DNA of 64,000 bases from Paenibacillus sp. FSL H8-0079 (GTDB lineage Bacteria > Bacillota > Bacilli > Paenibacillales > Paenibacillaceae). The DNA lies in assembly GCF_037991315.1 (NCBI RefSeq), contig NZ_CP150300.1, positions 5,146,001-5,210,000 on the forward strand, given 5' to 3'. A program made the position numbers and the translations under genes. A model generated the notes under the pieces. It made no database searches. It worked only from the letters and a program-made list of their open reading frames with translations, and was not told the DNA's origin. Shown here one piece after another: positions 41,435-50,323 of the stretch; position 1 is the stretch's first letter, and each line of letters starts with the position of its first letter.

Positions 41435-42229
41435 TTAACCCATTCCCAAGAACTTTTTGAAACGAGTAAAAGCGCCCTTTTTCTGCTCCAGCTGCATCAA
41501 TGGGACCGTATCTCCCAGAATGCGTCGTGCAATGTTGCGATACGCAATCGCCGCAAGTGAATCCGGATTCATGACCGTAGGTTCTCCTGAATTGGCCGCT
41601 TTGATGACCAGCTCATCATCAGGTACGATGCCAATCAGGTCAATATTAAGTACTTGTAAAATACCATCGATATCCAGCATATCACCTGATTTAACCATAT
41701 TATTGCGAATTCGATTCACCACCAGCTTCGGTGATTGTATGTGTGAACTCTCCAACAGGCCGATGACACGATCCGCATCACGTACTGCAGCATTTTCCGG
41801 TGTAGTGACCACGATGGCCTGATCTGCTCCTGCTACCGCATTTTTGAAGCCCTGCTCTATGCCGGCTGGGCAATCAATAATGACGTATTCAAAATCTTTT
41901 TTCAATTCAAGGATAATATCCTTCACCTGTTCTGGCGACACCGAGTTTTTGTCTCTCGTCTGCGCCGCAGGCAACATATATAATTCTTCGAAACGCTTGT
42001 CTTTGACCAAAGCCTGATTCAGACGGCAGCGGCCGTCCGCAACGTCGCACAGATCGTAAATAATACGGTTTTCGAGTCCCATCACGACATCCAAATTACG
42101 AAGGCCGATATCGGTATCTACCAGACAAACCTTTTTGCCGAGCAGCGCCAGCGCTGTCCCGATGTTTGCCGAGGTGGTTGTTTTACCCACGCCGCCTTTA
42201 CCCGAAGTGATCACGATCGCCTCTCCCAT
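41435..42229 (-). CDS. minD: Septum-site determining ATPase MinD
   Basis: Membrane-associated ParA-type ATPase that recruits MinC to block division away from midcell. The 264-aa protein has the deviant Walker A GKGGVGKTT (residues 10-18), CLVDTDIGLRNLD, and the amphipathic membrane-targeting helix FTRFKKFLGMG at the C-terminus. It follows minC by 3 nt. Confidence 0.97.
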   Translation of the reverse strand: MGEAIVITSGKGGVGKTTTSANIGTALALLGKKVCLVDTDIGLRNLDVVMGLENRIIYDLCDVADGRCRLNQALVKDKRFEELYMLPAAQTRDKNSVSPEQVKDIILELKKDFEYVIIDCPAGIEQGFKNAVAGADQAIVVTTPENAAVRDADRVIGLLESSHIQSPKLVVNRIRNNMVKSGDMLDIDGILQVLNIDLIGIVPDDELVIKAANSGEPTVMNPDSLAAIAYRNIARRILGDTVPLMQLEQKKGAFTRFKKFLGMG

Positions 42230-42232
42230 GAG

Positions 42233-42895
42233 CTACACTCCTTTAAACACATTAAAATCTCGGCGCAACCGAACGATATTGCTCATCTTGTCTATCTGCA
42301 TCTGATTGTCCTGTAAGTAAGCAAATTCCATTCCGGTCTCTCGGCTCTCCCATTCATCGGGAGGACGACTGATGATATCCGCAATCCGCAGCTGCGTCGG
42401 TGCAAACACCGAAGCGGCAATAATAGCTTCTTCGTCCCCGCCAATTCCGGCATGAGCCATACCTCTGAGTGAACCCAACACATATATATCTCCGGTACAC
42501 GTCACCGTGCCCCCCGGATTGATATCCCCAAGAAACAGGAGATTTCCTTCATGATGAAGCACCTGACCTGAACGCACCATACCACACATGGTCACAATCG
42601 GCGGCGGTCCTTTAACCTCCGGTTGGAGTGCAGGTGAGTCGATGGATCGAATAAGCAGATTCCCTTTTTGTTTCAATATATCGAGGATTGCTTCTTTCTG
42701 GTCCTCTGTCACTTCGCGGGCACCCAACTTGATATCCACATGAACAATCGGTCCGGTCAAAATATTTTGATGGCTGTGTTCCAGCTTATAGCGGAGCTCA
42801 TAGAGCAATTCCTCGAATTCACATTGATCGTCCAACAGGAAAACCAGGCCGTCTCGGATGCCTTTAATCGTTACGTGATTCGATTTTACCGTCAT
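42233..42895 (-). CDS. minC: Septum-site determining protein MinC
   Basis: Inhibits FtsZ assembly when bound to MinD. The 220-aa product has an N-terminal alpha/beta domain (~1-100) and a C-terminal beta-helix domain (VRSGQVLHHEGNLLFLGDINPGGTV, GSLRGMAHAG). Length is typical. Start ATG follows GGGAGG. Confidence 0.95.
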   Translation of the reverse strand: MTVKSNHVTIKGIRDGLVFLLDDQCEFEELLYELRYKLEHSHQNILTGPIVHVDIKLGAREVTEDQKEAILDILKQKGNLLIRSIDSPALQPEVKGPPPIVTMCGMVRSGQVLHHEGNLLFLGDINPGGTVTCTGDIYVLGSLRGMAHAGIGGDEEAIIAASVFAPTQLRIADIISRPPDEWESRETGMEFAYLQDNQMQIDKMSNIVRLRRDFNVFKGV

Positions 42896-42969
42896 AAGCC
42901 TGTCCCTCCCATCTCATTACATTTCGTGCCCGGGGCCCCAAGTTCCTGCTTTGCGCTCCATAAATGTAT

Positions 42970-43503
42970 TTAAGAAGCTTCTTCTGTCTTGCTCCGTCTC
43001 TTGCCGATCCGCTCCAGTTGTTTCCGAAGCGGGACATAAATGATCAAGGCAAACACAAAATGAACGAACAAATTAGGAATCATGTATTCAAGCAACGCCC
43101 AGTCAAAGGTCACGTGGTTAAGTTGGAAGAGCTTGTACAGGAAGAATAGCATGGTGTCATTAAGCAGACTTCCCAAAATGACAACTGATACCATAACCGG
43201 CAGTGGTGCTCGCGGTGCTTGAAAAATGAGTCCCATCATGTATGCCGATAATCCCATCGAGAATCCGTAAGGTCCAATCATCTCGCCGTAGAATACGACG
43301 TCATGCAATAGTCCAAAAAATATACCGAGTACTAGTGCCGTGTGCCGATGATGATACACAGCGATAAACAAAATTACGATATAAACCAGATTGGCAGAAA
43401 TACGCATCTGCCAGCCAGAAGGAATGAGCAGCGGCAAAATCGTGCCTTCCGCAATGAACAAAACGAATAGCAACAGGAACAAGACTTGCTTGCGCGTCAC
43501 CAT
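42970..43503 (-). CDS. mreD: Rod shape-determining protein MreD
   Basis: Membrane protein of the elongation machinery, 177 aa, with five or six TM helices and the family-like segment ALVLGIFFGLLHDVVFYG near residue 55. Its start shares one base with the mreC stop codon (TAATG). Weakly conserved, identified partly by position. Confidence 0.92.
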   Translation of the reverse strand: MVTRKQVLFLLLFVLFIAEGTILPLLIPSGWQMRISANLVYIVILFIAVYHHRHTALVLGIFFGLLHDVVFYGEMIGPYGFSMGLSAYMMGLIFQAPRAPLPVMVSVVILGSLLNDTMLFFLYKLFQLNHVTFDWALLEYMIPNLFVHFVFALIIYVPLRKQLERIGKRRSKTEEAS

Positions 43504-44375
43504 TATTCTTTTACCTCAGGCGGGATAATGACAATCAGCTCTTTCCAGTCAAGGAAGCTAGCGTATGGTTTGATAATCGCAGTCCTTGTTAAACCGTACT
43601 CACCAACTTCAACTTTCTCCACTTCACCAATCCGCATATACTTCGGAAAATTATTGATGATTCCGGAGGAGATGATCTCATCGCCCTCTTGGATATCAGA
43701 ATCCTCTGAAATCTTGGTCATCTTGAGCATGCCTGTCTTCGGATCATAACTCTCAATCATACCAAACACTTTTTCCTTACCTACTGCCGTTGCTGCAATG
43801 GCATTGGATGTTGGATCATTGGCGTCCATGGACGTTAACAGATTAACCGTTGATGTATATGAGCTGACATGACTGATCACGCCGACCAGCCCTTCCTGCG
43901 AGGTAACGGCCATCCCCGGCTTTATTCCCGCATTCTCACCGATATCAATGTTAATGGTTCTGCTGTTTGGATCCGAATTCGCACTGATAACTTGAGCAAT
44001 TCGTGAACCGTAATTATACCGATTCTTCTGTTCCTCTGTGAAATTGAGCGCTTTCTGAAGTTGCTCATTCACTTGCTCCATATCATTATACTTCAGCCGA
44101 TCTCGGGTATAGTGCCCCATAGCGATGCGAAGCTCTTCATTCTCTTCATATACCGTACGCATGTTCGCCACATCTTTGAAAAAGCCCGCTACATAAGAAG
44201 CGGGCTTGTAAAATACGTATTGTACAAATCCAACTGAATCCTTCAGGAATTTCTCCGGCCAGGATAGAGTGGTTCGCGGACTGAGCGTAAAGCCCATTAA
44301 CGCGATAAATGTAACAAGGCCCACCAGCAAAACAAAAAGTCTTTTGTTGCCTAGCAGTTTAAACAGTTCGAACAC
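43503..44375 (-). CDS. mreC: Rod shape-determining protein MreC
   Basis: Single-pass membrane protein that links MreB filaments to wall synthases. The 290-aa protein has one N-terminal TM helix (~12-28), a coiled coil (~62-105) and the beta-barrel region with VISANSDPNSRTINIDIGENAGIKPGMAV and EGLVGVISHVS. The start appears to be GTG 44373-44375, with a poor ribosome-binding site. The 186-nt gap to mreB is rich in palindromes. Confidence 0.95.
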   Translation of the reverse strand: MFELFKLLGNKRLFVLLVGLVTFIALMGFTLSPRTTLSWPEKFLKDSVGFVQYVFYKPASYVAGFFKDVANMRTVYEENEELRIAMGHYTRDRLKYNDMEQVNEQLQKALNFTEEQKNRYNYGSRIAQVISANSDPNSRTINIDIGENAGIKPGMAVTSQEGLVGVISHVSSYTSTVNLLTSMDANDPTSNAIAATAVGKEKVFGMIESYDPKTGMLKMTKISEDSDIQEGDEIISSGIINNFPKYMRIGEVEKVEVGEYGLTRTAIIKPYASFLDWKELIVIIPPEVKE

Positions 44376-44561
44376 CCTCTAACATCCATTATTCTCTTCC
44401 GAGCCATGCCCGGCGGGGAGACTGTCAGACTTGTAGTCCCTGCGAGAATATCAGCTGATCCTCCCCTGTTAAGCGGGTAATAGCTCATCCCCGGGGTTAA
44501 CCGGGTACTCTATAACGATACCTTGCCACTTAGTCGCAATGCCAAGTTAGGCAAATACCAA

Positions 44562-45596
44562 TTAACGTTTGGAACGAACTGCCGAACTGCTTCTGCTTTT
44601 GAACAAATGAATATTCTCTAGCGCTTTACCTGTTCCGATCGCTACACAATCCAGCGGGTTCTCAGCCACAATGACAGGCATTCCTGTCTCGCCAGCCAGA
44701 AGCTTGTCCAGGTTGCGTAGAAGCGCCCCACCACCTGTAAGAACGATACCGCGGTCCATGATATCAGCCGCAAGTTCAGGCGGGCATTTTTCCAGTGTTA
44801 CTTTTACCGCTTCAACAATCGCATTCACCGTATCAGCCAACGCTTCGCTGATCTCGTCCGAAGTAATCGTAATCGTCTTCGGCAGACCTGTAACGAGGTC
44901 ACGTCCACGAATTTCCATCGTTTCTACTTGCTCTAGTGGCATTGCTGATCCGATATCCATCTTCAATTGCTCTGATGTACGCTCACCGATCATCAGATTG
45001 TATTGGCGTTTGATGTACTGGATAACGGATTCATCCATCTCGTCACCCGCTACACGAACCGAACGGCTCGTAACAATACCGCCAAGTGAGATGACAGCCA
45101 CTTCTGTTGTACCACCACCAATATCAACAACCATACTACCCGTTGGTTCCCATACAGGCAGATCTGCACCAATGGCAGCTGCAAAAGGCTCTTCAATCGT
45201 GTAGGCTTCACGTGCTCCAGCCTGTTTGGTTGCATCTTCAACCGCGCGTTGTTCTACTGCCGTGATCCCGGATGGTACACATACCATCACGTTCGGATGA
45301 CGCTGGAACATGGAGCGTTGTTTCTGAGCCTCACGAATGAAATATTTGATCATCGTTGCCGTTGTATCGAAATCGGCAATAACGCCATCTTTCATTGGAC
45401 GAATGGCACGGATGTTACCTGGTGTACGTCCAATCATTTTTTTGGCGGCTTCACCCACTGCCTCGATAGTTTTTGTATCTGTCCGTATAGCGACAACCGA
45501 AGGTTCGCGCACCACAATTCCTTTTCCTCGTACATAAACCAACGTATTTGCTGTCCCCAAGTCAATACCCAAATCTTTCGTAAAACCACCAAACAT
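44562..45596 (-). CDS. mreB: Rod shape-determining protein MreB
   Basis: Actin-like filament protein that organises lateral wall growth. The 344-aa product has [17 protein letters not shown] (phosphate 1), [22 protein letters not shown] phosphate 2 and [12 protein letters not shown] in the adenosine region. Start ATG follows AAAAGGAG. Confidence 0.97.
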   Translation of the reverse strand: MFGGFTKDLGIDLGTANTLVYVRGKGIVVREPSVVAIRTDTKTIEAVGEAAKKMIGRTPGNIRAIRPMKDGVIADFDTTATMIKYFIREAQKQRSMFQRHPNVMVCVPSGITAVEQRAVEDATKQAGAREAYTIEEPFAAAIGADLPVWEPTGSMVVDIGGGTTEVAVISLGGIVTSRSVRVAGDEMDESVIQYIKRQYNLMIGERTSEQLKMDIGSAMPLEQVETMEIRGRDLVTGLPKTITITSDEISEALADTVNAIVEAVKVTLEKCPPELAADIMDRGIVLTGGGALLRNLDKLLAGETGMPVIVAENPLDCVAIGTGKALENIHLFKSRSSSAVRSKR

Positions 45597-45779
45597 AACA
45601 TAATCTCCTTTTCTGCCTCATATAGCCGCCCTATTCTGATCCAGAGCGTAACAATTTCATTCCCACGCAACCCGTGGAGCTAATATTCGCATTTGTTTTT
45701 TTGCATTTGTAAAGTGAACCTATCTTTTACGGACAACGCCGTTAACATTCATAGGAAAACATCAACGCCAACCATTATA

Positions 45780-46469
45780 TTATACTAAGCCCTTCTCCTT
45801 CAAACTTACGTACGTTCCATCTCCGATAATAATATGATCAAGCACGTCAATGCCAACAATAGCACCTGCTTCAATCAATCGCTTGGTTATTTGGATATCC
45901 TCCGGACTCGGCGTAGGATCACCACTGGGATGGTTGTGTGCGCACACAATTGATGCGCTGCTGCATTTGATGGCAGCCCTGAACACTTCACGCGGATGTA
46001 CAATCGAAGCGTTAAGGCTACCCATGGAGAGTGTTTCCTGGGCAATAATATGATTTTTGCTATTTAGAAAGAGACACACAAAATGCTCTTTCTGCAAGTA
46101 ACGCATTTGTTCCATTAGGATATCGGCTGCATCACGCGGTGTACGAATTGAAGTCGACTGTATGAGTCTGCTCTTGGCAATTCGATGCCCCAGCTCAATG
46201 CCGGCTTTCAATTGCACAGCCTTGGCATTACCGATCCCCTTCATTGCAGTCAATTCTTCCAGACTCAGATCCACCAACGAGCGAATGCCACCCGCTTCGG
46301 CCAGAATCCGCTGTGCCATATGCACCGCGGATTCCTGTCTTGTGCCTGTTCGAAGTAAAATCGCCAGCAATTCAGCATGGCTTAAGGCGCCCGCCCCGTA
46401 TTCCATCATGCGTTCTCTCGGGCGTTCTTCCTGGGGGATGTCGCGCATCATATATTGAGGCGACTCCAT
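45780..46469 (-). CDS. radC: RadC family (JAB1/MPN-type) protein
   Basis: A 229-aa protein with an N-terminal helix-hairpin-helix region (MKGIGNAKAVQLKAGIELG) and a C-terminal JAMM metalloprotein domain with CAHNHPSGDPTPSPED. It was once assigned to DNA repair; the true function is unsettled. It lies between maf and mreB as in B. subtilis. Confidence 0.93.
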   Translation of the reverse strand: MESPQYMMRDIPQEERPRERMMEYGAGALSHAELLAILLRTGTRQESAVHMAQRILAEAGGIRSLVDLSLEELTAMKGIGNAKAVQLKAGIELGHRIAKSRLIQSTSIRTPRDAADILMEQMRYLQKEHFVCLFLNSKNHIIAQETLSMGSLNASIVHPREVFRAAIKCSSASIVCAHNHPSGDPTPSPEDIQITKRLIEAGAIVGIDVLDHIIIGDGTYVSLKEKGLV

Positions 46470-46509
46470 ATGTTCCCTCTTTTCAGTTCAAAACGTCAAT
46501 TGGCTTCAT

Positions 46510-47124
46510 TCATGTTCGCGGCAACACATGGACGCCAAACCCATCCAACATATCACTCAGCAAGGATAAGGGCAGGCCAACCACATTAAAATAACATCCT
46601 TCAATACGGTCGATCAGTGAAGCGCCAATGCCCTGAATCGCATAAGATCCTGCCTTGTCCGAAGGCTCTCCTGTCTGCACATAGGCACGGATGGTCGCAT
46701 CCGACAGTTCTTTCATCGTTACATCGGTCTGGCGATAATGAACTACAGACTGTCCATTGCCTGCATCAATACAAGCGACACCGGTAAACACCCGATGTTC
46801 ACGTCCCTGTAGTCGGGATAACATACGTTCAGCATCCGCATCGTCTACGGGTTTGCCTAGAATCTCACCGTCCAGAACGACAACGGTGTCACTACCCACA
46901 ATGATGGCTTCCTGCTCACGGCCTTCAAGCCCGCGATACACGGCAAGCGCCTTGCGCAAAGCAAGCTCCTGTACCGTCTGTTCAGGTGTCCACTCTGGTG
47001 GTGTATCTTCATCGGCATGACTTGGTATTACATCAAACGCTAAGTGGAGTGATGCGATCAGTTCTTTGCGCCGAGGCGATGTGGAAGCCAGAATAATAGG
47101 GCGCTGCTGAGTGTTATTCATCAT
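46510..47124 (-). CDS. maf: Maf family nucleoside triphosphate pyrophosphatase
   Basis: House-cleaning hydrolase of dTTP/UTP and modified nucleotides. The 204-aa product has ILASTSPRRKELI (N-terminus), the signature GSDTVVVLDGEILGKP near residue 78, and SYAIQGIGASLIDRIEGCYFNVVGLP. Over-expression of B. subtilis Maf blocks septation, in keeping with the shape/division context. Confidence 0.95.
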   Translation of the reverse strand: MMNNTQQRPIILASTSPRRKELIASLHLAFDVIPSHADEDTPPEWTPEQTVQELALRKALAVYRGLEGREQEAIIVGSDTVVVLDGEILGKPVDDADAERMLSRLQGREHRVFTGVACIDAGNGQSVVHYRQTDVTMKELSDATIRAYVQTGEPSDKAGSYAIQGIGASLIDRIEGCYFNVVGLPLSLLSDMLDGFGVHVLPRT

Positions 47125-47214
47125 GAACGGCTCCTTATGCTACGGCAACATCCTGTCCTTATCACGATAATAGATGTCACTGGTTTATTTTTTTCGTCAT
47201 AACTCGTCATTCTC

Positions 47215-47457
47215 CTACAGTCTGCGATACAGCCACACAGCGGCAATAATACCGATCAGACTCAGGAGGCTCATTTGAAATTGAAGTGAAATATCATAAC
47301 TGATAATATCCAGATCAGCCTGTGGCGACCAACGTATGGTCGTGGCTTTCGTAAGAAAGGCTACTGCCTTTACAGGCTGCAGTGCCTTGGCGATCCACGC
47401 TCCGGCTATCCAGCCGAGCAGTAGAAACAGCAATAACATGCCGAAGTTTTTTTTCAT
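47215..47457 (-). CDS. DUF4321 small membrane protein
   Basis: An 80-aa protein with two TM helices (~5-22 and ~60-77) and the family-like segment GWIAGAWIAKALQPVKAVAFLTK. Start ATG 47455-47457 follows GAGGGAAG; the longer frame to 47493 has no ribosome-binding site. No known function; found beside maf in Firmicutes. Confidence 0.75.
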   Translation of the reverse strand: MKKNFGMLLLFLLLGWIAGAWIAKALQPVKAVAFLTKATTIRWSPQADLDIISYDISLQFQMSLLSLIGIIAAVWLYRRL

Positions 47458-47520
47458 CGGTAATCTTCCCTCGCCATTTTTTGACACCCACATTATTATA
47501 CGGGGTTTTGTACGTCAATA

Positions 47521-47567
47521 CAAACACAAATCCGGCAAGGGGAACTATTTCCAGTTCCTTGCCGGAT
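47521..47567 (-). terminator. Terminator of the SpoIIB-like gene
   Basis: A 15-bp stem interrupted by a 2-base bulge (47530-47546 with 47553-47567) is followed by TTTGTGTTTG on the minus strand. Confidence 0.65.
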
Positions 47568-47602
47568 AGGTATTTCCAAGCGTTGTTATGGGAAAGAGCA
47601 TG

Positions 47603-48826
47603 TTACTGCTTAATCGCTTCGAGCCATTTTTTCTGCTGCAGCACATATTCCATCAGATCAGATTGTACGGACCACATATGCACATCATCCGGGTTTTTGT
47701 TATACTCCACAATAGCCGTAATTGCACTGTTCATCGATTTCTCCATTCCGCCAATAATAGGTTGTACCTCTGCGGTCAGGCCGGGTGAAAGACTATTCAA
47801 ACCGGTCAACCATGACTGGTGCTTATTCTGGATCGCGGTCATCGCTTCTGCGGAGACTGCTGCCGGAGCAGACTGTCCCAGCTGCTGTATGGACAAGGTA
47901 GACAATTGTTCGATCAGTGCAGAACTGTTCGTGAAGAAAAGCTGCACATCCTCTTGTTTGCCTCCGAATATAGCTGGATTGATCTCAGGGTTCACGATCT
48001 CTTTGACGTACAGTTCGACTCCCTGAGCTTTAAGCCTGGAGCTTAGCAGCTTGGCCTCTTCACGATCAGCCGAAATGCCTGCATATACCCGATTGCCATC
48101 TTCAGGATCAGAACCTGCGGCTATACCTGCCTGTGCCAGCTCAAGCTTGGCCTGCTCCGCTCGTTCGGGGGAACTGAACACACCGTATTGAAGTGCATAA
48201 TACGTGCTGCCAGTTGCAGCTGTCTGGAGCTGCTGCGCTGTGCCTGCAACCCCCTCCTGACCTGTCACGGTGGAAACGGCCTGATTGACGGGAAGAAGCT
48301 CGCCTGGCTTCGCAGCTCCTTCTTTATTGAAAAATGAGAGAATAACCATGCCAAAGAGTGCTCCTGTAACGAGTGCCCCGGTAACTGAACCAATCATTTT
48401 CCAGCCCCTTGGGGGGCGATTGCGCTTATAGGAATAGTTCTCCGAATCTGCAAGCCAGTCATGGCCTTGATCATCATGCGTATTGGACAGATCGCGACGT
48501 TCTTCCTCCGGATCATCTGTGTGATACTGATAACCATGACCAGATCGGTTCCCAAGATAGTGGACTTCATCGAAGCTCGAATTATGGCTCACCCGCTCGT
48601 CAGGTTCAGGTACAGTAGAGCTTGTCAGCACCGTCTCTCCCCAGTCTCCGGGGATATCCTCTGGCGTCCAGGACGGGGTTGTATCCATCCGCTTAGGCGT
48701 TAGCGGTTGATTGTGCGGCAAATCTTCACTCAACATCACCAATGGACTGGACGTGGATATCCCCTTGTTTTCAGGCTTGTCCGACTCATGATCCCCGAAG
48801 CGAAACGTCATTCTAGCATTGCTCAC
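47603..48826 (-). CDS. SpoIIB-like SPOR-domain protein
   Basis: A 407-aa single-pass membrane protein: a hydrophilic, acidic cytoplasmic part (~1-140), one TM helix (~145-165, GSVTGALVTGALFGMVIL), then a SPOR domain (~210-285, YYALQYGVFSSPERAEQAKLELAQAG) and a C-terminal helical region. In B. subtilis this locus, next to maf, holds spoIIB, a SPOR-domain protein that localises to the sporulation septum and aids engulfment. The topology and position match, but sequence outside SPOR is not diagnostic. Start GTG 48824-48826 lies 9 nt after AAAGGAG. Confidence 0.72.
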   Translation of the reverse strand: MSNARMTFRFGDHESDKPENKGISTSSPLVMLSEDLPHNQPLTPKRMDTTPSWTPEDIPGDWGETVLTSSTVPEPDERVSHNSSFDEVHYLGNRSGHGYQYHTDDPEEERRDLSNTHDDQGHDWLADSENYSYKRNRPPRGWKMIGSVTGALVTGALFGMVILSFFNKEGAAKPGELLPVNQAVSTVTGQEGVAGTAQQLQTAATGSTYYALQYGVFSSPERAEQAKLELAQAGIAAGSDPEDGNRVYAGISADREEAKLLSSRLKAQGVELYVKEIVNPEINPAIFGGKQEDVQLFFTNSSALIEQLSTLSIQQLGQSAPAAVSAEAMTAIQNKHQSWLTGLNSLSPGLTAEVQPIIGGMEKSMNSAITAIVEYNKNPDDVHMWSVQSDLMEYVLQQKKWLEAIKQ

Positions 48827-48896
48827 CCGTACCCTCTCCTTTGTCCCATTTATATCAGCTATATGCAAAGAGGGGAGAATACATTCCATGTAACGC

Positions 48897-48929
48897 AAAA
48901 AAACGCCTGCTTCTTATCGAAGACAGGCG
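48897..48929 (-). terminator. Terminator of folC-murC
   Basis: A 10-bp stem with one bulged base (48904-48913 with 48919-48929) is followed by seven T residues on the minus strand. Confidence 0.9.
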
Positions 48930-48943
48930 GTTTCTCAATTGAT

Positions 48944-50323
48944 TTATTTCAAACCTTTGGCAAGTGTATCGCCGACTTTCCAGATATCACCTGCGCCCAT
49001 AGTAATCACAAGGTCTCCTGGCTGCAGACGATGCTGCAAATCAGCCACAACTTCCTCTTTCGTTGGGAGGTAACGTGCAGAAGCATTACTGTTTTGAACG
49101 ATCAGTTCAACCAGTCTGGCTGAGGTTACCCCTTCGATCTGTTTTTCGCCCGCAGGAGAATAGATATCGGTAATAAGCACTTCATCCGCTTCCGCAAAAG
49201 CACGACTGAACGCATCCAACAGGAAGAACGTCCGCGTATAACGCTGTGGCTGGAATACAGCAATAATGCGTTTGCCCGTTGCTTTGGCCGCACTAATGGT
49301 AGCTTCAATCTCAGTCGGGTGATGAGCATAATCATCGATGATCAGCATATCACGCGCCTCGCCCAATACCTGGAATCTGCGTTTGGCTCCGTGGAACTGG
49401 ATGATCGCTGCCACGATCTTCTCAAATGGAATGCCTGCTTCCAAACAGGTAATTACAGTAGCCATCGCATTATATACGTTATGCTTACCTGGCACCGATA
49501 ACTCCACCGTGCCCATAGCAGCACCCTGATGATTCATCGTAAAGGAGATCCGGCGATCGCCCAGTACGATATCTGTTGCCGTATAATCCGCTGCACGATC
49601 AATACCATACGTTGTAATCCGTGACTTGAGTTCTGGCAAAATCGCTTGAACATTCTCATCGTCAGAACATACAATCGCTGTTCCTTCTGGACGAATCTGA
49701 CTCAGGAACTGCACATAAGCCCTTTTGAGCTCCTCAAAATCACTATTGTAATTCTCCAGATGATCTGCCTCAATATTGGTTACAATACCGAGCCATGGAT
49801 GGTACTGCAAAAACGAACCATCGCTCTCGTCCGCTTCAGCGACTACCCAGTCGCCTTGACCGGCTTTCGCGTTGGTACCCACATTCATGATTTCTCCGCC
49901 AATAATGTATGTCGGGTCTGTATCACATTTATCCATAACAAGTGCAATCATGGATGAAGTGGTTGTTTTACCATGAGCCCCAGCTACAGCCACACCTTTA
50001 CGTTCGTTCAACAAACGTGCAAGCATCTGGGAACGATGCAGAATCGGAATGTTCAGCTCTGCAGCTGCTACCCGTTCCACATTATCCGCAGGCGCTGCCG
50101 TAGAGTAAACAACCAGGTCTGCTCCAGTGACGTGCTCTGCCGTATGTCCGATATATATTTTCGCTCCCTTGGCTGCCAACTTCTCGGTCAACTCTTGTGA
50201 AGCGACATCCGATCCGGTAACGGTGTATCCCATTTCCAGCATAACTCTTGCGATGGCACTCATGCCATATCCGCCAATACCTATAAAATGAACGTGTTCC
50301 GATGTATTTAACAAAACTTTCAC
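48944..50323 (-). CDS. murC: UDP-N-acetylmuramate--L-alanine ligase
   Basis: Adds the first amino acid of the peptidoglycan stem peptide. The 459-aa product has FIGIGGYGMSAIA (N-terminus), the ATP loop VAGAHGKTTTSSM near 113, EADESDGSFL and DDYAHHPTEI. I take GTG 50321-50323 as start; it overlaps the folC stop as GTGA, so translation is coupled. The pairing of folC and murC is unlike B. subtilis, where murC lies elsewhere. Confidence 0.95.
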   Translation of the reverse strand: MKVLLNTSEHVHFIGIGGYGMSAIARVMLEMGYTVTGSDVASQELTEKLAAKGAKIYIGHTAEHVTGADLVVYSTAAPADNVERVAAAELNIPILHRSQMLARLLNERKGVAVAGAHGKTTTSSMIALVMDKCDTDPTYIIGGEIMNVGTNAKAGQGDWVVAEADESDGSFLQYHPWLGIVTNIEADHLENYNSDFEELKRAYVQFLSQIRPEGTAIVCSDDENVQAILPELKSRITTYGIDRAADYTATDIVLGDRRISFTMNHQGAAMGTVELSVPGKHNVYNAMATVITCLEAGIPFEKIVAAIIQFHGAKRRFQVLGEARDMLIIDDYAHHPTEIEATISAAKATGKRIIAVFQPQRYTRTFFLLDAFSRAFAEADEVLITDIYSPAGEKQIEGVTSARLVELIVQNSNASARYLPTKEEVVADLQHRLQPGDLVITMGAGDIWKVGDTLAKGLK

